A DNA stretch of 64,000 bases from Nitrospira japonica (GTDB taxonomy: Bacteria > Nitrospirota > Nitrospiria > Nitrospirales > Nitrospiraceae). How positions within the stretch are numbered: the stretch's first letter is position 1; each line of letters starts with the position of its first letter. The notes under the pieces are model-generated. The model did not search any database. It saw nothing but the letters and a program-made list of their open reading frames with translations, and was not told the DNA's origin. The stretch spans positions 870,876 through 934,875 of the forward strand of contig NZ_LT828648.1 of assembly GCF_900169565.1 (NCBI RefSeq). The letters run 5' to 3'. The position numbers and the translations under genes were made by a program. This document shows positions 26,697 through 35,545 of the stretch, in pieces.

Positions 26697-28460
26697 GTGC
26701 GTACCGCTGTACAAAAGCCGACCAAAGCACCGATCAATCCCGAGGCCTTCGACTCCCTGGTGAGTGACGGGCTCATTCGCCAAGCCGACCTGGTCAAGGC
26801 GTTTCAAACCGCCTTGGGCGGCACCGCGGAGTTGGAGTCGCTCCTGCTGGATAAGTATCGCGTTCCGAGGGCCGAGCTTGGCAAGGCGCTCAGCACCTTC
26901 TTCGGCTGTCCGTACGTACCGTTCGATGAGCGATCGGTCTCGGATCCCAGCCTGCTCAAGGACCTGAGCTACGACTATCTGAAGAAGTACCATTGGATTC
27001 CCTTCCGGCGTTACGAGCAAGTGATCGATGTGCTGATCGACAACCCTCATGACCTGGAGAAGGGCCACGACATCCGCCGTGCGTTCCCCGGCCTCACCAT
27101 CCGCTTCTCGGTCAGCCTCCAGCGCGACATCGAACGCTACCTCCAGCTCGCCAGCGGAGACGGAGACATGGGGTCGATCAGCGATACGCTGGGAGAATTG
27201 CGGTCGGAAGCCCGTTCGGAGCGGGATGCCAATGAAGAGAGTGATTCCATCGACGAGAACAATTCCGCGATCGTCCGGCTCGCCAATCAGATCATCGTCG
27301 AGGCCTACCGCAAAGAAGCGTCAGACATCCACATCGAACCCTATTCGGACCGCAAGGAAACCGCCGTCCGTTTTCGCGTCGACGGCACGTGTTCGACCTA
27401 TATGCGGGTGCCGGCCACCTACCGGCGGGCGCTCGTTTCACGGATGAAAATCATGGCGAGCCTCGACATCGCGGAGCGCCGGAAACCGCAGGACGGAAAA
27501 ATCCGCTTCAAGCTCGGCGACGAACGCTTGATCGAGTTGCGGGTGGCGACGTTACCCACGGCGGGCGGAAATGAAGACGTGGCGCTCCGCATTCTCAGCG
27601 CCAAGGAGCCGCTGCCTCTGGAGGCGATGGAATTTTCCTCCCGCGACCTGGCCATCCTGCTGGAGCTGGCCGAGAAACCTCACGGCCTCATCCTGTGCGT
27701 CGGGCCGACCGGATCCGGCAAGACGACGACCTTGCACGCAATCCTCCGGCATCTCAATACGGATGAACGCAAGATCTGGACGGCCGAAGATCCCATCGAG
27801 ATCACTCAGGAAGGGCTGCGCCAGGTTCAAGTCCACCCGCGCATCGGTTTCACGTTTGCGTCCGCCATGCGATCGTTCCTCCGGGCGGATCCCGACGTCA
27901 TCATGATCGGCGAGATGCGAGACAAGGAAACCGCCGAGGTCGCGATCGAGGCATCCTTGACCGGCCACTTGGTGCTCAGCACGTTGCATACGAACAGCGC
28001 CGTCGAAACCGTGTCGCGGCTGCTGGACATGGGATGCGACTCCTTTAATTTTGCCGACTCCATGCTGTGCGTGATCGCCAAGCGTCTGTGCAAGCGGCTC
28101 TGCACGGCCTGCAAACAGTCGTATCATCCCTCCAGGCAGGAGTACGACGAACTCGCCGCTAGCTACGGGGCGGAAGCCTGGGAACGACTGGGCATTCCCT
28201 ACGACGAGGCATTCCTGCTGAACAGGAACCAGGGATGCGAATCCTGCCATCAAACGGGATTCAAGGGGAGGGTGCCGTTGCACGAACTGTTCTGCAATTC
28301 CGACGACCTGAAGAACATGATTCAAAGCCGAGCCAGGACCTCGGACATGCTCAGGGCCGCCAGGGAGACCGGCATGACCACGTTGATGCAGGATGGGATC
28401 CGGAAAGTACTCGGCGGCGTCACGACGTTCAAGCAGGTGCGGGCCGTTTCGATGAAATGA
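26697..28460 (+). CDS. GspE/PilB-family secretion ATPase
   Basis: 587 aa. The N-terminal MshEN-like domain (about 20-160) is followed by the ATPase core with Walker A GPTGSGKTTTLHA, Asp-box region WTAEDPIEIT, Walker B MIGEMRDKETAEVAI and a His-box (LVLSTLHTNSAVETV). A zinc knuckle with two cysteine pairs (CTACKQ, CESC) is near the C-terminus. It powers pilus or type II secretion assembly from the cytoplasmic face of the membrane. No pilC/gspF or pilin genes flank it, so it is an orphan here. The GTG start is supported by a promoter-like sequence just upstream. The adjacent convergent PilZ gene recalls PilZ control of PilB-type ATPases. Confidence 0.9.
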   Translation: MRTAVQKPTKAPINPEAFDSLVSDGLIRQADLVKAFQTALGGTAELESLLLDKYRVPRAELGKALSTFFGCPYVPFDERSVSDPSLLKDLSYDYLKKYHWIPFRRYEQVIDVLIDNPHDLEKGHDIRRAFPGLTIRFSVSLQRDIERYLQLASGDGDMGSISDTLGELRSEARSERDANEESDSIDENNSAIVRLANQIIVEAYRKEASDIHIEPYSDRKETAVRFRVDGTCSTYMRVPATYRRALVSRMKIMASLDIAERRKPQDGKIRFKLGDERLIELRVATLPTAGGNEDVALRILSAKEPLPLEAMEFSSRDLAILLELAEKPHGLILCVGPTGSGKTTTLHAILRHLNTDERKIWTAEDPIEITQEGLRQVQVHPRIGFTFASAMRSFLRADPDVIMIGEMRDKETAEVAIEASLTGHLVLSTLHTNSAVETVSRLLDMGCDSFNFADSMLCVIAKRLCKRLCTACKQSYHPSRQEYDELAASYGAEAWERLGIPYDEAFLLNRNQGCESCHQTGFKGRVPLHELFCNSDDLKNMIQSRARTSDMLRAARETGMTTLMQDGIRKVLGGVTTFKQVRAVSMK

Positions 28461-28488
28461 GTCCGTCCGGAGCTGCGCCCGGGAGCGG

Positions 28489-28809
28489 TCAGAACCCCGG
28501 CGACCGTTCCAGCATGGTCATGAAACTTTTCAGCCGTTCCCGCTCTTCAGCCCCGACTTTGATATATTCCAGCCCGAACTGACTCTTCGACGCCCAGCGA
28601 ACCGCCGCCAAACTGACCTTGACCGGCGGCTCCCCTTCACGCAAGTGCAAGTCGAGACGAAGATACGTCGCCGTGTCCGGCGTTCGGCTGGCCGTGATCA
28701 TGCAGCCGTCATGGGAGATGTTGAGGATGGTTCCGCCGGCCTCGGCGGTATCGTCCTGGAAGCGGATGGGAAGCTGAACGGCGAACCGCGGTGACTTCCT
28801 CTGTATCAC
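28489..28809 (-). CDS. Short PilZ domain protein
   Basis: 106 aa, almost only a PilZ domain. RKSPRFAVQLPIRF carries the RxxxR element and NISHDGCM the N-x-S-x-x-G element; here the second Gly position is D-G. The C-terminus ends in the usual AAVRWASKSQFGLEY strand. It is probably a c-di-GMP effector. It converges with the PilB/GspE gene, 28 bp apart. Confidence 0.8.
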   Translation of the reverse strand: MIQRKSPRFAVQLPIRFQDDTAEAGGTILNISHDGCMITASRTPDTATYLRLDLHLREGEPPVKVSLAAVRWASKSQFGLEYIKVGAEERERLKSFMTMLERSPGF

Positions 28810-28836
28810 TGGTTGTTGCCTTTCATCGCCAGCCGC

Positions 28837-29295
28837 TCATTGAGGAGTCTCGCCTCGAGACATCCCCTCGCTTTTTCTGCTCACATGGAAAGTTCCCCCT
28901 TTCTGTGAGGGCGTGTGATCCTGGCCGATCCGTGTGTACCACCAGCGGCCCTCCCCTTCCGAAAAATCGGGCGAAAACTCCACGCGAAAGCCGCCTTCCC
29001 GATCATTCTCGCGCTGCGACCACAGACCTTCCCAGATCCGTCCCGTCAGCGCCGTGGTGGTAAACCGGCCGTCTTTCCAGGCATAGGTGCCGTTTCCCTG
29101 CTCGTCGAGACGCAGGATGACGACCGCTCCTTCTTCGTACTCCCATTCACCGGCCAAAACGCGGCGGTCCTCGCCGGCATCGGCGGGGAGGCTGGCCGGC
29201 GCAGGCATCGAATCCTTGAGCACCGGTTTTGCGCATCCCACGCCGACACACAGAAGGAGACAGAGGAGGATGGTTCGACCGATTGATCGTCGCAT
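28837..29295 (-). CDS. Predicted lipoprotein of unknown function
   Basis: 152 aa from the ATG at 29295 (MRRSIGRTILLCLLLCVGVGC), a signal peptide with a lipobox Cys. An alternative ATG lies six codons upstream. The mature part has a GEWEYEEGAVVILRLDEQGNGTYAW block reminiscent of lipocalin-like or META-type beta barrels, rich in Trp. Function is unknown. It lies 50 bp after the aminotransferase gene on the same strand. Confidence 0.6.
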   Translation of the reverse strand: MRRSIGRTILLCLLLCVGVGCAKPVLKDSMPAPASLPADAGEDRRVLAGEWEYEEGAVVILRLDEQGNGTYAWKDGRFTTTALTGRIWEGLWSQRENDREGGFRVEFSPDFSEGEGRWWYTRIGQDHTPSQKGGTFHVSRKSEGMSRGETPQ

Positions 29296-29345
29296 ATATA
29301 CTTGTTGTATCATCGCCTTGTGATCACGGCAAGCGTGCGCGCCGA

Positions 29346-30506
29346 TCATGCCAGCTTCGACAATCGCCTGCAGGCGTCGTCGATGTCGGCGTCCGTTTTG
29401 GCATAACTGAACCGGATGAAGCGACTGCCCATCGAGCCGGAGAAAAATGCCTCGCCGGGAACTCCCGCCACGCCAACCTTCTCGAGCACGTGCAGGGCGC
29501 GATCCTTGCCGTTTCTCCCGTGGATCCTTGACGCGTCAGCCAGCACGTAGTACGACCCCTTCGGGATCGAAGGGGTCAGGCCGGCCTGATTCAGCGCCGT
29601 GCAAAAACGATCCCGCTTACCCTGATACTCCTTCGCGAGTGCCGTGTAGAACGAAGCGGGCAGAGTGCGGATTCCCGCCGCCACGCCGACCTGAAGCGGC
29701 GTGGGTGCGCACACATAGAGCAGATCGTTCATCGCCCCGATCGCCTTGGACCACTCTGGCGCCGCCACGGCATAGCCGATGCGCCAACCGGTGACGCTGA
29801 ACGTCTTCGAATAGCCGCCGATGGTAATCGTCCGGTCGGCCATGCCCGGGAAGGCCGCCATGCTGACGTGCGAGGCTCCGTCGTACAGAAAGTATTCATA
29901 GATCTCATCGGTCAACACGAGGAGATCGTGCTGGCGGGCCAGGGCGGCGACGGCTTCCAATTCCCGCCGGTCGAAGACCTTGCCCGACGGATTTCCCGGT
30001 GAGTTCACGAGGATCGCCCTGGTCCTCGGCGTGACGGCCCGCTCGACTTCTTCAATTGAAAAGGTCCATTGCGGCGGATGCATCGAGACGATGACGGGCA
30101 CCGCCTCCACGGCGAGCAGGGCGCTCACGTGATACTGGTAGTAGGGTTCGAAGACGATGACTTCGTCCCCCGGGTTGAACAGGGCCAGGCAGGCGGAATG
30201 AAACGCGCCGGTCGCCCCCGCGCTGACGGTGATCCCGCTCTCGGGGTCGGCCTGGACACGGTTGTCGCGCACCAGCTTCTCGGCGATGGCTTCTCGCAGA
30301 TCGGCAAGCCCGTCGAATCGGGAATAGACGTTGTTCCCGCTCCGCATCGCCTGCTCCGCCGCCTCGACGACGACGGAAGGAACCGGGGTGTCACAGACGC
30401 CTTGTGCCAGGTTCAGTCCACCGGCCTTGGCGCACGCCTGGGTCATGGCCCGAATTTCCGAATGTCCGAGCCGGGCTAATCGTTCATTGATAAAGGTCCG
30501 TCCCAC
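29346..30506 (-). CDS. Class I/II pyridoxal-phosphate aminotransferase
   Basis: 386 aa. The PLP lysine lies in TIGGYSKTFSVTGWRIGY. Other blocks: NSPGNPSGKVF (Asn binding PLP), TDEIYEYFLYDG (Asp) and FIRFSYAKT (Arg for the carboxylate). The family includes aspartate, kynurenine and methionine-related transaminases. Substrate cannot be fixed from motifs. The start MGRTFINERLARLG has a CAGGAGGATT-type ribosome-binding site. Confidence 0.9.
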   Translation of the reverse strand: MGRTFINERLARLGHSEIRAMTQACAKAGGLNLAQGVCDTPVPSVVVEAAEQAMRSGNNVYSRFDGLADLREAIAEKLVRDNRVQADPESGITVSAGATGAFHSACLALFNPGDEVIVFEPYYQYHVSALLAVEAVPVIVSMHPPQWTFSIEEVERAVTPRTRAILVNSPGNPSGKVFDRRELEAVAALARQHDLLVLTDEIYEYFLYDGASHVSMAAFPGMADRTITIGGYSKTFSVTGWRIGYAVAAPEWSKAIGAMNDLLYVCAPTPLQVGVAAGIRTLPASFYTALAKEYQGKRDRFCTALNQAGLTPSIPKGSYYVLADASRIHGRNGKDRALHVLEKVGVAGVPGEAFFSGSMGSRFIRFSYAKTDADIDDACRRLSKLA

Positions 30507-30762
30507 CGCAATCCTCCTGATGATGGTTTCGTCCCTTCTGGCAGAAGGTCACCGAAAAGGTCAAGGTCGCCTGTCGGCGATGGCAGGTATGCGTTTTCGC
30601 TAGGCAGCCTGCACGCCTGTGATAGAGTGCCCTCAAAGGGGCCGTTCATCCCTCCTCGGAAGTACCACGCCCGGGGAAGGCCTGACGCGAATTCATCGGC
30701 GAGCGTTATAGCAGCGCATCGATGAATGAACCCCATCCGGGTGCGAAAGGCGGCCGGTACAC

Positions 30763-31089
30763 ATGAACGGACAAGACGGACAGGATCGCCGCGGACGACG
30801 CCTGAAGGTCAGCCATCGCTTGTTCTTCTTCGGGGAGGACGAGTTCGAGGGGGAGGCGACGATCCTCGACATCTCCACCGGAGGCTGCCAGGCCACTTCT
30901 CAGACCGAAGTGAAGTGCGGTATGGTCCTCAAACTGTCGCTGTTCCTGCAGGATCAGCCGTGGCCGCTGCGCATCGACGACAGCATCGTGCGCTGGGTCA
31001 AGGAGCAGACGTTCGGGTTGGAGTTTTTGGGAATCCGTCCCGCTCAACGCGAACGGTTGCGGGCCATCCTGATGAAAGCCAAAGCCTAG
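30763..31089 (+). CDS. Short PilZ domain protein
   Basis: 108 aa. The N-terminal RRGRRLKVSHRLFF contains the arginine cluster and LDISTGGCQA the D-x-S-x-x-G element. The final strand reads VRWVKEQTFGLEFLG. A lone PilZ domain and likely c-di-GMP effector, similar in layout to the one at 28489-28809. The 256-bp gap to the divergent aminotransferase gene shows no other gene. Confidence 0.8.
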   Translation: MNGQDGQDRRGRRLKVSHRLFFFGEDEFEGEATILDISTGGCQATSQTEVKCGMVLKLSLFLQDQPWPLRIDDSIVRWVKEQTFGLEFLGIRPAQRERLRAILMKAKA

Positions 31090-31154
31090 ACGGGTCTGTA
31101 CCGACTCCTTGCCCTACGCAAGTTTCGCCGACGTTTCTCCCGCTCCACCCTGAC

Positions 31155-31784
31155 TTACGACGCCGGACCCCACAAGGCCTCCAAGCGCTGTGTTCGCCCG
31201 CACGTGGAATTGTAGAACCGATAGCGTACCGGATTCTTCTTATAGAAGTCCTGGTGATACTCCTCCGCGGCGAAGAATTCCGACACGTGCAGAACCTGCG
31301 TCACAATCGGACTGGTAAACCGATTTGATTGTTCAAGCGCGCGTTTCGAATCTTCCGCCAATCGCTTCTCTTCCTCACTCTGATAGAAAACCGCCGTGCG
31401 ATATTGCGGCCCGTGATCGCAGAATTGGGCATCGGTCGTGAGCGGATCAATATTTTTCCAGAAGACGTCCAGAAGTTGCGCGTATGTCACCTTCGAAGAA
31501 TCGTACCGGACCTCGACCGACTCCATGTGTCCCGTTTGACCGGTGGACACCTCCTCGTAACTCGGATCCTTCACTGTCCCGCCCATAAAACCGGAGACTG
31601 CACCGGACACGCCGTCTATTTTCTCGAACGCACGCTCCATAGACCAGAAACATCCCCCCGCGAAGTATGCTTTCGCCGCAGCAACCGGTGGGGTGTTCGG
31701 AGCTGCGGACAACGGAGACATCAGGGCTCCGAAGGACGTCTGGATGACCGCCAACAGGATGAATATCCGTGATATGCGACGCAT
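31155..31784 (-). CDS. msrA: Exported peptide-methionine (S)-S-oxide reductase
   Basis: 209 aa. The catalytic site GGCFWSMERAF and substrate blocks GHMESVEVRYD and YRTAVFYQSEEE mark MsrA. Additional cysteines (QFCDHGPQYR, STCGRT) may recycle the active site. Unlike most MsrA enzymes it starts with a signal peptide (IFILLAVIQTSFGALMSPLSAA), so it should act in the periplasm and repair oxidised methionine there. That suits a cell whose nitrite-oxidising enzyme faces the periplasm. Confidence 0.93.
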   Translation of the reverse strand: MRRISRIFILLAVIQTSFGALMSPLSAAPNTPPVAAAKAYFAGGCFWSMERAFEKIDGVSGAVSGFMGGTVKDPSYEEVSTGQTGHMESVEVRYDSSKVTYAQLLDVFWKNIDPLTTDAQFCDHGPQYRTAVFYQSEEEKRLAEDSKRALEQSNRFTSPIVTQVLHVSEFFAAEEYHQDFYKKNPVRYRFYNSTCGRTQRLEALWGPAS

Positions 31785-31897
31785 TGTGGGGACTCCGGGA
31801 CAGACGCGAAAAGGTCAGAAGCTCTTATACCTATCTACGAATTTCGTGAGGAAACGGATGTGCCGAGACAGATAACAGGGGTTCCTTGGGTGCGGGG

Positions 31898-32431
31898 CTA
31901 GAATCCCGCCCACGGATTGGGTCCCTGCATCCCCTGGCTGTCGTCTCGTTCGAGTCGCTTCAGGATGACGTTGATGGCATCCTCTGGCGTTTGTACGCTG
32001 GATACCAGCTTGCCTCCGAGGTTCTTGAAAAATTTGTCTTCGACCGGAGTGGCGCCCAGGAGAATCACGCTCTTTCCGGCCTTGAGGGCGAGCGCAACCT
32101 CCGACACCGTTCCGGACCCACCCAGCCCGCAGGCCACGATCACTTGGCTGGACAGTACGCAGACGTTGTTTCTCGCATTACCCATCTCGGTGATCACCGC
32201 CACGTCGACGTATTTCGATACTCGATCCCTTGTCGACGGCAGCACACCCACGGTCAGGCTTCTGGCCACTTTTTTCGCCCCCTGACTCGCCGCGTGCATC
32301 ACCCCGACGTCACGTCCTCCGGTCAGGAGCACCCATTCGCGTCGTGCAATCAGCTCTCCGAGCGCTCGAGCATTCTCAATGTCCTTTTTCCTCGCTTTGG
32401 CCGGCCCCATCACTCCCACAATGTACCGCAC
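31898..32431 (-). CDS. TIGR00725/LOG-like nucleotide-binding protein
   Basis: 177 aa from a GTG with AAGGGAG six bases upstream. Motifs of the family: YIVGVMGPAKA, LLTGGRDVGVMHAASQGAKK, NVCVLSSQVIVACGLGGSGTVSEVALALKAGK and a C-terminal TPEDAI. The fold is that of lysine-decarboxylase-like (LOG) proteins, which include cytokinin riboside phosphoribohydrolases. Function in this subfamily is not established. The frame is open 23 codons upstream without family similarity. Confidence 0.75.
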   Translation of the reverse strand: MRYIVGVMGPAKARKKDIENARALGELIARREWVLLTGGRDVGVMHAASQGAKKVARSLTVGVLPSTRDRVSKYVDVAVITEMGNARNNVCVLSSQVIVACGLGGSGTVSEVALALKAGKSVILLGATPVEDKFFKNLGGKLVSSVQTPEDAINVILKRLERDDSQGMQGPNPWAGF

Positions 32432-32513
32432 GCCAAGCTCCCTTCGCTCGAGTCTATTCGACAGATTGTAGCCGGTTGCCGGGTTCGTTGCCAAAGACAC
32501 GGCGCGGTACGGC

Positions 32514-34163
32514 TCAAAATCTGGAAGCCGCCAGTGTCACGTCGGCGTAGTTCCAGGCGGCCTGAAACCGGCGATCGACATCCGCCGCCGCGTCATCCTT
32601 CTGTTGGGCACGCAGGCTTTGCCCCAGCCCGAACAGGGCCCACCCGTTCTCCGGAAACCGTTTCAAATCCGTCCGGTAGACTTGCTCGGCTTCTACGGGA
32701 CGATGCGCCATCAGCAGGACGGCTCCCAGATACAGCCGCGCCGACAGAGGCCAGAGCGGCGGTTCGGAGTACTGCATGGCGTCCTCGATCTTGACCGCCT
32801 CCTGAAGGGCGCGAACCCCCTCCTCATAGCGCCCGTGACGCGCCGCAAGATCGCCCGCCAGCAGCCGCTCGGCGATCTTGAGTTGATCCCGTTCGATTTT
32901 TTCATGGGGCAGACGCGTCCGGCGGACCTGCTTCGTGAGTCCGGCCAGCGCATAGTGTTCGCCCGCCGCGCCCGGCAGCCGTCCGGTCGCAGCCAGCGCC
33001 AATCCCCGACCGAGACGCCACACACCTTCCATGAGGCGGAACCCGCGCGGCGGAGGCGGCTCCTTGAGGAGGTCTTCCCAACGGCCGAACCGAATCCAGG
33101 CAAAAAGTTTGGATGGTAAGTATTGCTCTTTTGATCGGTCCTTGCGGACTTCTTCCTCCGTAATCGTGGCCAGCAGCGAGCCGGAGATCTTGATCGATTC
33201 CGCGCTCCGTCCTTCCATCATCAACGACGACCACAAGAAGTGGAGATTGTGGCTGTAGTATCCGTCGGCATAGTCACTGTCCGGGTGTTGCTCGGCCAGA
33301 TACGTCTCATCGACATGCGCGGCCTGGGCGTTGTGCTCGGCCGACTCGTGATATTTTCCGACTCGCGCGAAAATATGCGCGGGCATATGGACGAGGTGGC
33401 CGGCTCCCGGCATGAGGCCGGCCAGCCGGTCGGCGCAGGCTAGCGCCCGCTCGGGCTGCGGCGACGCTTCGACGGCGTGAATATAATAGTGGCAGGCCCC
33501 CGGATGGTCAGGATGCCGGGTCAACACCGTCTCGAGTGTCACGACGATCTCTTCCGTTCCGGGCTTGGGTTTTCCGTCGGTCGTCCACAAATCCCATGGC
33601 CGGAGGTTCATCAAGGCTTCGGCGAAAAGGACGCCGGCATCGGGGTCGTCCGGATAACGATGCCAGACGAGTCTCATCGCATCGGCATATGCCTTGGCGA
33701 ACGAACTCCGCGCGCTTCCTTTCGTGCCGACATACCGTTTGGTCAAGGCTTCGACATAGGCACGTTCCCGTTCGCCGGCCTGATCCATGCGACTCCGCGC
33801 CTGTCTGACGGCTTCGATTGCGCGCCGCTCCTGGTCCTTCCCCATGCCGGAGTTGATGTTCGGACCGAGCGCCAGCGCCACTCCCCAGTACGGCATGGCC
33901 GCCTGCGGATCCTGTTTGGACGCCTCTTCGAACGACCGGATCGCTTCCGCATGGTTGAATGCATAGACCAGCCGCAGTCCTTGATCGAAATACTGTTGAG
34001 CCGATTCCGACGCGGTCGAGATCGGATGATGCAGCGTCCCGAGGTTCTCGAAGATCGGGGGAGCAGCCTGTGCCTGAACGCAGGTCAGCGACAGGAGGAG
34101 ACCCACGGTCGGCCACAGCAGACGGCCGCCCCGATGCCGTGAATGTGTGCTATCGGAGGACAT
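32514..34163 (-). CDS. Exported TPR-repeat protein
   Basis: 549 aa. An N-terminal signal segment (LLWPTVGLLLSLTCVQAQAA) is followed by tetratricopeptide-like helices. Notable blocks: QYFDQGLRLVYAFNHAEAIRSFEEASKQDP, PYWGVALALGPN, HPGACHYYIHAVEAS and MPAHIFARVGKY. Such large TPR proteins of unknown role are frequent in environmental bacteria. The internal His-rich blocks may bind metal. It is probably periplasmic. It lies 33 bp downstream of the tldE-like gene. Confidence 0.7.
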   Translation of the reverse strand: MSSDSTHSRHRGGRLLWPTVGLLLSLTCVQAQAAPPIFENLGTLHHPISTASESAQQYFDQGLRLVYAFNHAEAIRSFEEASKQDPQAAMPYWGVALALGPNINSGMGKDQERRAIEAVRQARSRMDQAGERERAYVEALTKRYVGTKGSARSSFAKAYADAMRLVWHRYPDDPDAGVLFAEALMNLRPWDLWTTDGKPKPGTEEIVVTLETVLTRHPDHPGACHYYIHAVEASPQPERALACADRLAGLMPGAGHLVHMPAHIFARVGKYHESAEHNAQAAHVDETYLAEQHPDSDYADGYYSHNLHFLWSSLMMEGRSAESIKISGSLLATITEEEVRKDRSKEQYLPSKLFAWIRFGRWEDLLKEPPPPRGFRLMEGVWRLGRGLALAATGRLPGAAGEHYALAGLTKQVRRTRLPHEKIERDQLKIAERLLAGDLAARHGRYEEGVRALQEAVKIEDAMQYSEPPLWPLSARLYLGAVLLMAHRPVEAEQVYRTDLKRFPENGWALFGLGQSLRAQQKDDAAADVDRRFQAAWNYADVTLAASRF

Positions 34164-34196
34164 GCAACGAGTTGGCCGGCGGAACACGCATCCTGC

Positions 34197-35537
34197 TCAA
34201 AATCGCGTCACGCTTGAGAAGTTGAACTCCCTGATCATCATCGCGGGAACGAGTGCCTTATTCGTCTCCGACGTCACGGCCTCGGCGGGCTCGGTGCAGG
34301 ATTCCAGCTGTGCAAAGGCCCGGAGCGGACTCTCGTGAAACCGGAAGTTCTTGACCGGCGCCACGATCTGGCCGTCCTCCACCAGAAACGTCCCATCTCT
34401 GGTCATCCCCGTCAGCGTCAGGTCCGAAGGATTCGCGACCCGAATATACCAGAAGTTGGTCACGAGAATGGCCCGGTCGGCCTGTTTGATGAGATCCTGA
34501 ACTTTGGCCGCGGCCGGTTTCGAATCGGACAGGTACGGGGCCTCCATCGTCGGAATGACCGCAATGCCATGACGGAGAGCCGTGAAGCGGTCGTAGGACA
34601 GCTGCTGCAACGTCCCGTTGTCGACCCAGGTCGACGTCTCGCTCGGCAGCCCTTCGGAGGTGAATCCGACTCCAAGGAGGTCCCCGTGATCGGGAAGATT
34701 GCGGAGCGTGAGCCGCTCGCTGAAGACGCGCCGGCCCAGCTTCCCGGTGAACGGGCTGGTCCCCTTATCGTAGTCCCTGGCATCCAACATCCAGAGCACC
34801 CAGGACAACAGCCCTGCCACGGCGGCCGGTTCCAGAATGACCGGATACCGGCCCGGCGGCAGCTCTCTGAACTCGCGGCCCCGCTTGGCCTTTCCGATCG
34901 CGGTGAGCGTGCGCTCCTGAATTCGGAGATGATCCAGCGAACGGTGCGCCGCGGCGCTCCATCCCGTCGCCTCACCGGCCTGCACCGTGACGCCGAACCG
35001 CGACTCGGTCCGCTCCTCGAACGCAAACAGTCCGTTGCTGGCCGCAATGCCGGCGGAGGCGTGGGCGGAGGAGACGATACCGGCCGCCAGGAGATTCTCG
35101 ATGCGGCATTGTCCGATCGCTTCATTGGCATATTCGAGCCGCCGCGCCGGTCCCGCCGCGGCGGTTTCGGGCCGGGCCGTGTCCCGATGCGGGAAGGTCG
35201 TCTGCTCCGGAGGCGGCAGGTACTCGGGATCCTTGGGGGACAGCCTTGCCGTCTGTTCCGCCTTCGCGACGACGTTGTTGATCGCTCCCGCCGTGAAGTC
35301 GGTCGTGCTGGCCGTACCGCTCCGGCCGTCCAGCGAGACCGTGACCGTCAGGGTTCCCCGTCGCGTGTCCACGTTCTGAATGACCTGGCTGTTGGCGAAC
35401 CGAGTCGTCCCGCCGTGGTGATCGTGGAGCACGACGATCGTTGCGTCCCCCGCCGAGCGCCTGAACACCAGATCGGCAAGAAAGCGAAACTCCTCGCGTC
35501 CGGTCATCCGGGGCCATGATTTGTCTGTCAGGCTCAT
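34197..35537 (-). CDS. TldE/PmbA-family metalloprotease subunit
   Basis: 446 aa from MSLTDK. Homologous to TldD but without the HExxxH zinc motif, as is usual for TldE/PmbA. Blocks include FANSQVIQNVDTRRG, GTSPFTGKLGRRVFSERL, STWVDNGTLQQLSYDRFTA and a C-terminal GTFLVEDGQIVAPVKNFRF. TldD/TldE form a heterodimeric protease that trims unfolded peptides and matures some ribosomal peptides. It follows tldD after eight bases. Upstream in-frame codons belong to tldD and are excluded. Confidence 0.85.
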   Translation of the reverse strand: MSLTDKSWPRMTGREEFRFLADLVFRRSAGDATIVVLHDHHGGTTRFANSQVIQNVDTRRGTLTVTVSLDGRSGTASTTDFTAGAINNVVAKAEQTARLSPKDPEYLPPPEQTTFPHRDTARPETAAAGPARRLEYANEAIGQCRIENLLAAGIVSSAHASAGIAASNGLFAFEERTESRFGVTVQAGEATGWSAAAHRSLDHLRIQERTLTAIGKAKRGREFRELPPGRYPVILEPAAVAGLLSWVLWMLDARDYDKGTSPFTGKLGRRVFSERLTLRNLPDHGDLLGVGFTSEGLPSETSTWVDNGTLQQLSYDRFTALRHGIAVIPTMEAPYLSDSKPAAAKVQDLIKQADRAILVTNFWYIRVANPSDLTLTGMTRDGTFLVEDGQIVAPVKNFRFHESPLRAFAQLESCTEPAEAVTSETNKALVPAMMIREFNFSSVTRF

Positions 35538-35545
35538 GCGCGGCT

